Of a stretch of DNA of 64,000 nucleotides, positions 43,201 through 50,622 are shown one piece after another. Source of the DNA: Lachnospiraceae bacterium UBA1766 (lineage in GTDB: Bacteria > Bacillota > Clostridia > Lachnospirales > Lachnospiraceae). The stretch's first letter is position 1. Every line of letters starts with the position of its first letter. Location: NCBI GenBank assembly GCA_002314715.1, contig DCGY01000008.1, positions 11,968 to 75,967 on the forward strand. Reading direction: 5' to 3'. The notes under the pieces were generated by a model. The model did no database searches and had not been told where the DNA came from. It saw only the letters and a list, made by a program, of their open reading frames with translations. The position numbers and the translations under genes are program-made.

Positions 43201-43846
43201 TGATTATTTCGCGAAGGATAAATTGACGGACAGCTTTGTTTTTCAGCAGATCAGTTTTTTGGAGAGACAGGAGGAAGCACTTCAATTGGTGTGCAAGTTG
43301 TCCTTCCTAAAATACTGCTCGGAAAATGTGGACGAATTGACCGATTCCATGAAGGAAATCATGGTACGCTACTTAAAGGAAATGCTGGAAAAGAGGATTC
43401 ACTTAAACTTCTTTCGAGGTCTTCCCGGGGTAGAGGACTATCTTTGGGAATTGCGTGACAAAACGATTATTGAATACAATGTGAAACCCGGCGCGAAGGC
43501 GAGAATTCATTATGTTATTTTGCGGGAGGACGGAGAGTCGGAAGAGTATCTGGCAGAGTATATGCGTGATATTTACGGCGGAGTCTGCGTGAAGGAATTT
43601 GTGCTGTTCTTTGGCGAAACCCTGCAATATTACATTACAGAAGAATACGGGGAAGAGGAGCAGCTGACAGAAAGCGGCGAATTGCAGAAAAATGACATCG
43701 GTGTGGAAAATCACGGAGATCGTTATGACTTGATTAACGATTTGGTAATCAGCAAGTCCCTGCAGGACTATGATACTTTTGACACTACGTTGGAACATTA
43801 CTATCGCTTGGAATGCTACAATGAACAATTATTCCGGATTCGATAA
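40262..43846 (+). CDS. Giant DUF5717-like protein
   Basis: About 1194 residues from the ATG at 40262; a GTG nine bases earlier is possible. The N-terminal ~120 residues are beta-rich (SFRIFAPGGGYSVGYVYSS, IISNHGEYYLPFVVS) and look like an Ig-type sandwich, with a second beta segment near 230-305. From about 310 to 1100 it is helical with solenoid character (ARLFRVQMLITEERYNEAEWMLNHC, AWLLLYLSPEYSKSAIARWQFL). No signal peptide, no membrane segment and no enzymatic motif. I believe it matches DUF5717, a clostridial family of unknown function, from memory. The tight operon with an Hsp70-like ATPase suggests a scaffold or client-binding role; that is inference. Confidence 0.75.
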   Translation: MQDVVKQILEGNVENENGSLDFSCQKIEIVLQKGMDYEGSFRIFAPGGGYSVGYVYSSDYRMECLTEEFTGSECEILYRFHGNDSEEGDVVKGSFYIISNHGEYYLPFVVSAEHSVLDSSVGPIKNLFHFANLAKSNWQEALKLFYSPEFAGVFTGSDAQYYESYLGLSVYPGQEQNMEEFLIQINKKQQVEYLVEESEISFSMLKQEITDEAIMKEISILRNGWGYTNLNVDCDGDFLFIQKDMINDDDFIGNRVKLPVYIDSTRLREGSNYGKVLFYNSYVSFSVAVRINMEETMFRDRAAFERKRNIVEIMLSYQDFRMKRLNTAEWMKRNNITVEKMMVADEADVLARLFRVQMLITEERYNEAEWMLNHCKELLEKQAEKENRDEYVLWAYYLYLTTLMNPEESYINRVTTEVEKIYRKHSERWQLAWLLLYLSPEYSKSAIARWQFLEKQFDLGCRSFVIYIEALLLLNSNPTLLRQLGSFELQILYYGVRQNLLNLEVVEQLLYLCGKSRERGEVLPKILMGLYEKKPDSRILQELCTLFVKEAKTGKKYLEWYKKGIDSSLRIINLYEYFMLSINTDEKQEIPKAVLMYFTYQNNLDYEHLAYLYDYLMDNRALYPDLYDTYLPKIEQFVAEQIQKERIDRHLSNLYSHMLTGEYINEENAPALSKLLFANRICVNDSRLRKVIVYHPGCRVPMEYPLYNGETWVSLYGNDYTILFEDAFHNRFVKNVEYDMEKLMIPGKHLKQLSGFVQDIPELNLYLIRNERGLDDMTGTQRTRAMFLAENDMVAEKLRHEYLFALLKNCFAEDRMEELDGYLTDMDWNAFGASERAEIVKYMVLRGMKEQAYEMVCQHSPYFVDPAILLRLISAKTEEIQEEDPVLLASCYYVFERGKYNAAVLQYLNRYFKGMTKHIRDIWKASKDFGTDCYYLAERFLVQMLFSGAYVGEKMEIFRYYVNQGAKPEIEAAFLVQCCHDYFAKDKLTDSFVFQQISFLERQEEALQLVCKLSFLKYCSENVDELTDSMKEIMVRYLKEMLEKRIHLNFFRGLPGVEDYLWELRDKTIIEYNVKPGAKARIHYVILREDGESEEYLAEYMRDIYGGVCVKEFVLFFGETLQYYITEEYGEEEQLTESGELQKNDIGVENHGDRYDLINDLVISKSLQDYDTFDTTLEHYYRLECYNEQLFRIR

Positions 43847-43866
43847 GTGGGAAGGAGCGAACAATC

Positions 43867-45147
43867 GTGAGACTGACAGGCAATCATAATTACATCGTCG
43901 GATATGATTTGGGAAATCGCTTCTCTCAGATCAGTTATTGTCTGAGCGGCCATGATGAGGTAGAGACCCTGTCTCAGGTGGCCGGCAGTGAAAATTTTGT
44001 GATTCCCACGGTATTATGCAAAAGAGTGGGAGTGAACCAGTGGTTTTATGGACAGGAAGCCTTGAAATATGCCAAGGAGCAGGACGGAATTTTGATTACG
44101 GACCTGGTGCATATGGCTAAGGACGGCGAAATGGTTCATATCGAAGAGCAGGAGTTTGATCCGGTGGCGCTTTTAGCCCTGTTTTTTAAGAGAAGCCTTA
44201 GTATGCTTTCCAATATCGGAAGCCCGGACCGGATGGATCATTTGATGATTACGGTGGAAAATCCGGACGGACGTCTGGTGGAGGTATTGAATCAGGTAGT
44301 GGGTGGCTTGCATCTGAACGGAAAGAAAATATCTTATCAGAGCCATACGGAAAGCTACTATTCCTACATGCTGTACCAACCCAAGGAATTATGGCAGGAA
44401 GCTTCCATGCTGTATTCCTACCAAAATGACGGAATGACCCTTTATAAGCTGGAATGTAACAAGCATACCAAACCGGTGGTAGTTTATATTTCGGAAGAAC
44501 ATAAGGATTTCCCCAAGTATGAACCGGTTCCGGAGGAAGAGGTGCTTCGGGAAGAACATTTCAGGGAACTGGACGGCAGTTTCTTAAATGTGATTCAGGA
44601 TTCCCTGCCGGAGGGAAGTGGCTCGTCGGTTTACTTAATCGGTGAGGATTTCCGGGAGGAATGGTTGAAGGATTCCTTAAAGCAGTTGTGCAGGGGAAGA
44701 AGAGTATTCCAGGGAAATAACCTGTTTAGCAAGGGTGCGGTATACTTTCTGCTTAACCGGGAGGAACCCTGCATTGCCGGAAAAGAACATGTATTTTTGG
44801 GAAAAGATAAGCTAAAAACCAACATCGGCATGAAGGTATTCCGAAGAGGAGAAGAATCTTATATGGCCCTTCTGGATGCAGGTGTAAATTGGTATGATGC
44901 AGAAAAAACGGTGGAATTTTATCTTCGGGACGGAAACGAAATGGAAATCGAGGCCGTTTCTCTGGTGGGAAAACCAAGTACATTGGCCAAAGTTGTGCTG
45001 GATGATTTAAAGGGAGATATTTCCAGACTTCGTATGAAAGCATATATGAAGTCCGAAAATCTCATGAACGTGGAAATAACCGACCTGGGCTTCGGAGAGA
45101 TTCGTCCTTCCGAGAACAAGGTCTGGTCCCAAGATATTACAGTGTAG
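43867..45147 (+). CDS. Hsp70/actin-fold ATPase-like protein (DUF5716-like)
   Basis: 426 residues from a GTG start (AAGGAG nine bases upstream). It opens with YIVGYDLGNRFSQISYC (residues 9-25), a phosphate-1 loop as in Hsp70/actin-fold proteins. VYLIGEDFREEWLKDSLKQL followed by NNLFSKGAVYFLL resembles the Hsp70 adenosine motif and the AxGAA helix. The last 120 residues are beta-rich (GVNWYDAEKTVEFYLRDG, LMNVEITDLGFGEIRPSEN) like a shortened Hsp70 substrate-binding domain. I recall the name DUF5716 for such proteins. No J-domain partner is in the operon. Function unknown; a dedicated chaperone-like machine with the giant protein is the simplest reading. Confidence 0.72.
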   Translation: MRLTGNHNYIVGYDLGNRFSQISYCLSGHDEVETLSQVAGSENFVIPTVLCKRVGVNQWFYGQEALKYAKEQDGILITDLVHMAKDGEMVHIEEQEFDPVALLALFFKRSLSMLSNIGSPDRMDHLMITVENPDGRLVEVLNQVVGGLHLNGKKISYQSHTESYYSYMLYQPKELWQEASMLYSYQNDGMTLYKLECNKHTKPVVVYISEEHKDFPKYEPVPEEEVLREEHFRELDGSFLNVIQDSLPEGSGSSVYLIGEDFREEWLKDSLKQLCRGRRVFQGNNLFSKGAVYFLLNREEPCIAGKEHVFLGKDKLKTNIGMKVFRRGEESYMALLDAGVNWYDAEKTVEFYLRDGNEMEIEAVSLVGKPSTLAKVVLDDLKGDISRLRMKAYMKSENLMNVEITDLGFGEIRPSENKVWSQDITV

Positions 45148-45156
45148 GAGGAGCTC

Positions 45157-46011
45157 ATGCGCACTTGTGTATGTGTCGGTAAATATTCTACAACTCCATA
45201 TATGATTACGGAATTGGATGTCAATGTATATTGCATGGAAGAGCTGTGCTATACCATCAAAGAAAATGCATTCCTTCTGGATAAAAAACTGATGGGAGAT
45301 CCATTGATTGACTGGATTGGTGACTGCCTGGGACTGGTGGATTTGGCGAAGGCATTGTACCCGATTGTGCATAAACAGGGGTCATTCAGTCAGTTTATCG
45401 AGACAATCCTTGTTTATGTGGGATTATATGATTCGGAAGTCATCCGGGAAGTCTGTCAGGTAGTGAAAAAAAGCTCCGGTCTTTCCGGTGTAGAAAAGCG
45501 AAAAGAACAGATTGACTTCTTGATGGAGAAGGGAAAGTATATGATTGCCCTTCGAAATTATAGGCTGTTGCTTGCACAATGGGAGGAGGCCCAAAACCAG
45601 GGGAAACCGGTCCCGGATCAGGGGGTAAAGGCAGCGATTTTACACAATATGGGGGTCGCTTATGCCGGAATGCTTTCTTACGATCGGGCGGCGGAGGAAT
45701 TCCATGAGGCCTATCAAATCAGCGGAGATGACGGGGATTATCTCAGTTACCTGGCAGCGAAACGATTCATGATGCGGGAAGAGGAATACCTGAATTTTGT
45801 GTCCGGGGAGATGGAACATTACAATCTCACGCTGGAACTGGAAAAACAGATGGAGGCGGCGAGGGCTGCCTTTGAACAGCATCCCAAAAAGATTCAGCTG
45901 GAGAAGCGTGCCGAGATGAAGAACGGCGGCGAGAGACAGTTGTACTATGAAGACAATGATTTACTCACCAGAGCTTTGAAATTATCTTATCGGAGTTGTA
46001 TGGGCGAGTAA
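45157..46011 (+). CDS. TPR-like protein of unknown function
   Basis: 284 residues. The first 100 residues are unclassified; residues 105-210 are helical with tetratricopeptide-like pattern (KGKYMIALRNYRLLLAQWEEA, ILHNMGVAYAGMLSYDRAAEEFHEAYQIS). No signal peptide or membrane segment. AGGAGGAGCTC precedes the ATG, nine bases after the Hsp70-like stop. It probably bridges proteins of this operon. Family not recognised. Confidence 0.72.
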   Translation: MRTCVCVGKYSTTPYMITELDVNVYCMEELCYTIKENAFLLDKKLMGDPLIDWIGDCLGLVDLAKALYPIVHKQGSFSQFIETILVYVGLYDSEVIREVCQVVKKSSGLSGVEKRKEQIDFLMEKGKYMIALRNYRLLLAQWEEAQNQGKPVPDQGVKAAILHNMGVAYAGMLSYDRAAEEFHEAYQISGDDGDYLSYLAAKRFMMREEEYLNFVSGEMEHYNLTLELEKQMEAARAAFEQHPKKIQLEKRAEMKNGGERQLYYEDNDLLTRALKLSYRSCMGE

Positions 46012-46027
46012 AAACAGGAGAGACCGA

Positions 46028-47212
46028 ATGGGCTTTTGGAAAAAGTTTTTTGGAAAACAGAAGGTGGAACCGGAGCAGGAAGAAAACTGGGAAGAAGTGA
46101 TTTATGACCGTCAATCCGTTGATTTTCGGGATGAATCCCAAAGAACCCGTTACATCATGGACTGTCTGGAGCAGTTGAGTGAAGCTACCAGAGAATCCGA
46201 ACTTGTATCCGGGGAATATAATCGGGTTACCGCCTATTTAAAGGATATTGAAGAGATTGAGGCCCTTCCGGAAGGAGAAAAACGGGTACTGGAGCATACG
46301 GCCCAAACCTTACAAACCCTTGCGCAGGAGAGAAACAGCTATCAAAACCGGGCGAACCGAATGAAGGATTCGGAGTTTTATCAGATGCGCAATCAGGAAA
46401 GGGAAGTGGAGGAAGGAATTCGGAAACTTCGGGATTGTGAGGATTATCATGATAAGGTGAAGCGGGATTTAAAAAAGGTGGACCGGGAGCGTCAGGCCTA
46501 TGCATACCGAAAGGCTGAGCTTACCGATTTGATGAACAACACCAGGGGTATGGCGATTATCTTTATGGGTGCATTTTTTGTTTGTATGGTACTGCTTTTT
46601 ATCATGCAGTTTACCATGGAACTGGATGCCACAATCGGTTATTTTGCAGCTGTTTTGGCAGTGGCGGTGGCCCTTACCGTCATGTCCATAAAATATATGG
46701 ATTTAAAAAAGGAACTGGCTCGTGTCAACAGAGCGGCCAACCGACTGGTTCAGGTGCAGAACAAGGTAAAAATCCGTTATGTGAATAATTCCCGCCTGAT
46801 GGATTATCTATGTATGAAGTATAACGTGACCGGAGCGGATGTGCTGGAAAAGCTTTGGAATAATTACCAAAAAGAAAAAGAAGACCGGAAGCAGTATGCG
46901 GAGGCGGAAGCCAAGCAGGAATATTACAGTAAGCAGCTGGTAGCCCAATTATCCAAGTATCCTTTGGTGGATCCTTACAGATGGGTGAACCAGATTGATG
47001 CCATTCTGGATGCCAGGGAAATGGTGGAGATTCGACATGAACTGATTATCCAAAGACAGGCCCTTCGAAAGCAGCTGGATTATAACCGTGGCATTTCGGA
47101 ACAGGCCAAGAAAGAAATCTCTGAGATAGAAGAAAAATATCCCCAGTATTCTGCGGAAATTCATATGATTGTGGACAAATACGGAAACAGTATCGTGGAC
47201 GGCGTTCGATAA
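46028..47212 (+). CDS. Coiled-coil membrane protein
   Basis: 394 residues. A long coiled coil (about 40-175, rich in E, R, K and L), two membrane segments (about 183-200 and 208-230, IIFMGAFFVCMVLLFIM and IGYFAAVLAVAVALTVM), then a second coiled coil (about 235-385). Both coiled coils should be in the cytoplasm, giving a hairpin membrane anchor. It likely tethers the operon's soluble proteins to the membrane. No family recognised. CAGGAGAG precedes the ATG. Last gene of the six-gene run; no clear terminator after it. Confidence 0.78.
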   Translation: MGFWKKFFGKQKVEPEQEENWEEVIYDRQSVDFRDESQRTRYIMDCLEQLSEATRESELVSGEYNRVTAYLKDIEEIEALPEGEKRVLEHTAQTLQTLAQERNSYQNRANRMKDSEFYQMRNQEREVEEGIRKLRDCEDYHDKVKRDLKKVDRERQAYAYRKAELTDLMNNTRGMAIIFMGAFFVCMVLLFIMQFTMELDATIGYFAAVLAVAVALTVMSIKYMDLKKELARVNRAANRLVQVQNKVKIRYVNNSRLMDYLCMKYNVTGADVLEKLWNNYQKEKEDRKQYAEAEAKQEYYSKQLVAQLSKYPLVDPYRWVNQIDAILDAREMVEIRHELIIQRQALRKQLDYNRGISEQAKKEISEIEEKYPQYSAEIHMIVDKYGNSIVDGVR

Positions 47213-47231
47213 ACAGGGAAATCCCCCTCGG

Positions 47232-47260
47232 TTGACTTTTTCATGGTCACATGATAATAT
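47232..47260 (+). promoter_or_regulatory. Promoter of the amino acid ABC transporter-purC operon
   Basis: TTGACT (47232-47237), 17 bp, TAATAT (47255-47260). Confidence 0.8.
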
Positions 47261-47276
47261 GACAACGTGCTGACAG

Positions 47277-47303
47277 GTTCGCAAAGAATTTGCTTTGCGA
47301 AAC
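47277..47303 (+). promoter_or_regulatory. Leader hairpin before the amino acid ABC transporter
   Basis: TTCGCAAAG pairs with CTTTGCGAA around AATTTG, immediately after the predicted transcription start. It could be an operator or a 5' stability element. Confidence 0.5.
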
Positions 47304-47332
47304 ATTTGGTACAGGAAAACGGAGGAGAAAAA

Positions 47333-48133
47333 ATGAAGAAAATCGTAGCAGTGGTTGGCGCCCTTGTTTTGGCAATGAGTGTTTTGGCCGGATGTGGTGC
47401 CCAGGAAAGCGGTAAGAATTTTACCGTGGGATTTGATGCGGAATTTCCGCCCTATGGCTACCGTGCAGATAACGGTGAGTATGTAGGTTTTGACCTTGAT
47501 CTTGCGGCTGAGGTTTGTGCAAGAAAGGGCTGGACTTTGGTAAAACAGCCCATTGATTGGGATTCCAAGGATATGGAGCTTTCTTCCGGAGCAATTGATT
47601 GTATCTGGAACGGTTTCACTATCAACGGAAGAGAGGATCAGTATACTTGGTCTGTTCCTTATGTAGACAACAGTCAGGTATTCGTCGTTGCAAAGGATTC
47701 CGGTATTGCAAGCAAGAGTGATCTTGCAGGCAAGATTGTAGCGGTACAGAAGGATTCCTCCGCATTGGCAGCTTTAAATGACGAAGAGTCTGAAGAGAAT
47801 CTTGCGTTAAAGAATTCCTTTGAAAAATTGATTGAGTACGGTGATTACAATACCGCATTTATGGATTTGGAACAGGGTGCGGTCAATGCAATTGCAATGG
47901 ATATCGGTGTAGCCCAGTACCAGATTGGTCAGAAGGCTGAGGGTGCTTATATCATTCTTTCCGAGCAGTTGGCTACCGAGCAGTACGGTATTGGTTTCTT
48001 AAAGGGAAATACCCAGCTTCGTGATGAGGTACAGGCTGTTTTGGAAGAAATGGTAAAAGACGGAACTTTCATGAAGATTGCAGAGAAGTACTCTGACTTC
48101 GGATTAACCGAGAGCGTTTGCCTCGGAAAGTAA
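47333..48133 (+). CDS. Polar amino acid ABC transporter, substrate-binding lipoprotein
   Basis: 266 residues from the ATG at 47333 (GGAGGAG upstream; the frame is open earlier but overlaps the leader hairpin). Lipoprotein signal with C21 in VLAGCG. Family 3 solute-binding protein: FTVGFDAEFPPYGYRADNGEYVGFDLDLAAEVC, then DCIWNGFTINGREDQYTWSVPYVDNSQVFVV and the aspartate of MDIGVAQYQI. It captures a polar amino acid outside the cell and hands it to the permease. The ligand is not certain; glutamine is attractive given the purine genes that follow. Confidence 0.92.
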   Translation: MKKIVAVVGALVLAMSVLAGCGAQESGKNFTVGFDAEFPPYGYRADNGEYVGFDLDLAAEVCARKGWTLVKQPIDWDSKDMELSSGAIDCIWNGFTINGREDQYTWSVPYVDNSQVFVVAKDSGIASKSDLAGKIVAVQKDSSALAALNDEESEENLALKNSFEKLIEYGDYNTAFMDLEQGAVNAIAMDIGVAQYQIGQKAEGAYIILSEQLATEQYGIGFLKGNTQLRDEVQAVLEEMVKDGTFMKIAEKYSDFGLTESVCLGK

Positions 48134-48161
48134 TACAAGAAAAAAATAGGAACGGTGCAAT

Positions 48162-48833
48162 ATGGATTTTGTGACATCCCTTTCAAAGTATTTGCCAATG
48201 CTTCCTCAACTGGGGGAAGGCTTCATAGTATCAATGGAGATTTTCGTTCTCACATTGTTGTTTGCGCTCCCACTGGGAATGATTGTGGCCTTTGGAAGAA
48301 TGTCCAAAATCCGGCTCGTTCGTTCACTGGCCAAGGTATATATTTCTGTCATGAGAGGTACGCCTCTGATGCTTCAGATTTTTGTGGTATACTTTGGTCC
48401 TTTTTATGTTTTTAAGATTCGTATGGGATCCGGTTACCGATTCCCGGCGGTTATTATTGCATTTGCAATCAATTATGCCGCATATTTCGCAGAAATTTAT
48501 CGTTCCGGTATAGAATCTATGCCGATTGGACAGTATGAAGCAGCCCAGGTGCTGGGCTATAATAAGGCACAAACCTTTTTTAAGATTATTTTGCCTCAGG
48601 TAATAAAAAGAGTATTACCTCCTGTTACCAATGAGACAATTACCCTGGTGAAAGATACTTCCCTGGCATTTACCATTGCGGTTGCAGAAATGTTTACCAC
48701 CGCAAAGCAGATGGCAGCGGCAGATTCCAATATTATTCCGCTGTTGGGAGCGGGTGCGTTTTACTATGTTTTCAACTTAATCATTGCCATGTCAATGGAG
48801 AAGCTGGAAAAGAAACTCAGTTATTACCGATAA
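48162..48833 (+). CDS. Amino acid ABC transporter permease
   Basis: 223 residues with about five membrane segments. HisM/GlnP family: LAKVYISVMRGTPLMLQIFVVYFGP at the start, the EAA loop region QYEAAQVLGYNKAQTFFKIILPQVIKRVLPP and FTTAKQMAAADSN near the end. It forms the membrane pore with itself. Three-gene transporter order SBP-permease-ATPase is complete and tightly spaced. Confidence 0.94.
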   Translation: MDFVTSLSKYLPMLPQLGEGFIVSMEIFVLTLLFALPLGMIVAFGRMSKIRLVRSLAKVYISVMRGTPLMLQIFVVYFGPFYVFKIRMGSGYRFPAVIIAFAINYAAYFAEIYRSGIESMPIGQYEAAQVLGYNKAQTFFKIILPQVIKRVLPPVTNETITLVKDTSLAFTIAVAEMFTTAKQMAAADSNIIPLLGAGAFYYVFNLIIAMSMEKLEKKLSYYR

Positions 48834-48844
48834 GGATGAAAGAG

Positions 48845-49600
48845 ATGGCAGAGAAGAAAATACTTCTTGAAATGAATCACGTAAAGAAAAGCTTTGACGG
48901 TATCGAGGTTTTGTCCAATATTAACGTTCGAGTGCATGAGGGTGAAGTGGTTTCCATTATCGGTCCTTCCGGTTCGGGAAAATCCACCTTGCTTCGTTGC
49001 GCCACTTTGTTGGAAAAGATGGATGACGGTGAACTGATTTATTTGGGAGAAATCGCGGCAAGCGGTGGCAAATATGCACCAAAGTCCAGATTGAAACAAA
49101 TTCGCAAATATTTCGGATTAGTGTTCCAAAGCTTCCATTTATTTCCCCACTACACCGTTCGAAAGAATATTATCGATGCTCCCATATGCGTGGACAAGGT
49201 TTCCAAAAAGGAAGCAAACGAGAGAGCAGAGAAGCTTTTGGCGCAGCTTGGCCTTAGCGATAAGGCAGAGAATTACCCATATCAGTTGTCCGGTGGACAG
49301 CAGCAACGTGTATCCATTGCCAGAGCCCTGGCGTTGCAACCGAAGATTTTATTTTTTGATGAACCTACCTCCGCATTAGACCCGGAGTTGACAGCAGAGG
49401 TATTAAAGGTTATAAAGGAATTAGCAAAAGAACATATGACCATGATTATTGTTACCCATGAGATGCAATTTGCCAAGGAGGTATCCGATCGAATTGTGTT
49501 TATGGAAAAGGGTGTTATCGTAGAAGAAGGTACTCCCGAGGAACTGTTTTCCAGTGATAATCAGAGAGTCAGAGATTTTATCGGCAAGTTAAATCTATAA
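48845..49600 (+). CDS. Amino acid ABC transporter ATP-binding protein
   Basis: 251 residues from the ATG at 48845, eight bases after AAGGA; an ATG at 48836 would sit on that site. GlnQ/HisP-type ATPase: Walker A GPSGSGKST, Q-loop LVFQSFHLFPHYTV, signature LSGGQQQRVSIARAL, Walker B ILFFDEPTSALDPEL and H-loop VTHEMQFAKEVSDR. It powers the transporter encoded just upstream. Only 17 bases separate it from purC, so the two should be co-transcribed. Confidence 0.94.
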   Translation: MAEKKILLEMNHVKKSFDGIEVLSNINVRVHEGEVVSIIGPSGSGKSTLLRCATLLEKMDDGELIYLGEIAASGGKYAPKSRLKQIRKYFGLVFQSFHLFPHYTVRKNIIDAPICVDKVSKKEANERAEKLLAQLGLSDKAENYPYQLSGGQQQRVSIARALALQPKILFFDEPTSALDPELTAEVLKVIKELAKEHMTMIIVTHEMQFAKEVSDRIVFMEKGVIVEEGTPEELFSSDNQRVRDFIGKLNL

Positions 49601-49617
49601 ATACAAGGAGAAAAAGA

Positions 49618-50496
49618 ATGAGCGTACAGGAATTAAAGCCAATCAAAGAAGGAAAGGTTCGTGAGATTTATGATAACGGTGACAGCTTGATTATGGTAGC
49701 TACCGACCGTATCAGCTGCTTCGATGTAATCCTTCATAATATCGTTACCAAGAAAGGTACCGTATTAACTCAGATTTCCAAGTTCTGGTTTGATATGACC
49801 AGCGACATCATCCCCAATCATATGATCAGCGTGGATGTAAATGATATGCCTGAGTATTTCAGACAGCCGAAATTTGACGGTAACAGCATGATGTGCAAGA
49901 AGTTGGAGATGCTTCCTGTAGAGTGTATCGTTCGTGGATATATTACCGGTAGTGGCTGGGCAAGCTACAAGGAGAACGGAACCGTTTGCGGTATTCGCCT
50001 TCCCGAGGGCTTGAAGGAATCCGATAAGTTGCCTGAGCCTATTTATACTCCTTCCACAAAGGCAGAAATCGGTGATCATGATGAGAACATTTCTTATGAG
50101 CAGAGTGTTGAATATTTGGAGAAACGTTTCCCCGGTAAGGGAGAAGAGTATGCTTCCAAGCTTCGCGATTACACCATTGCTCTTTACAAGAAGTGTGCAG
50201 ATTATGCATTGACCAAGGGTATTATTATTGCAGATACCAAGTTTGAGTTCGGTTTGGATGAGAATGGCAACATCGTAATCGGTGATGAAATGCTTACCCC
50301 CGACAGCTCTCGTTTCTGGCCGGCAGATGGTTATGAACCCGGACATGGTCAGCCTTCTTTCGATAAGCAGTTCGCAAGAGACTGGTTAAAGAACAATCAG
50401 CATGATTGGACTTTACCGGAGGATGTTGTTCAGAAGACCATTGATAAGTATTTACAGGGTTATGAGTTGTTGACCGGTAAGAAATTAGAGGTTTAA
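49618..50496 (+). CDS. purC: SAICAR synthase (phosphoribosylaminoimidazole-succinocarboxamide synthase)
   Basis: 292 residues. Joins aspartate to CAIR in the eighth step of purine synthesis. KEGKVREIYDNGDSLIMVATDRISCFDV, the ATP/substrate motif VECIVRGYITGSGWASY and DTKFEFGLDENG are diagnostic. Longer than the ~240-residue bacterial form and of the longer class with a C-terminal extension. AAGGAG lies before the ATG. It is attached to the amino acid ABC operon, and ends at a terminator before purF. Confidence 0.96.
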   Translation: MSVQELKPIKEGKVREIYDNGDSLIMVATDRISCFDVILHNIVTKKGTVLTQISKFWFDMTSDIIPNHMISVDVNDMPEYFRQPKFDGNSMMCKKLEMLPVECIVRGYITGSGWASYKENGTVCGIRLPEGLKESDKLPEPIYTPSTKAEIGDHDENISYEQSVEYLEKRFPGKGEEYASKLRDYTIALYKKCADYALTKGIIIADTKFEFGLDENGNIVIGDEMLTPDSSRFWPADGYEPGHGQPSFDKQFARDWLKNNQHDWTLPEDVVQKTIDKYLQGYELLTGKKLEV

Positions 50497-50533
50497 TATT
50501 TTTCGAAATTGAATAAATATCAATCAGAATGCA

Positions 50534-50568
50534 AAGAGGCAGAACACGGAAGTGGTCTGCCTCTTTTT
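50534..50568 (+). terminator. Rho-independent terminator after purC
   Basis: AAGAGGCAGA pairs with TCTGCCTCTT, followed by TTT. Confidence 0.9.
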
Positions 50569-50622
50569 ATGAAAATGCAGAGGGAGAAAAGACACTCCCG
50601 GAGTGCATGAAAAGGAGGATAT

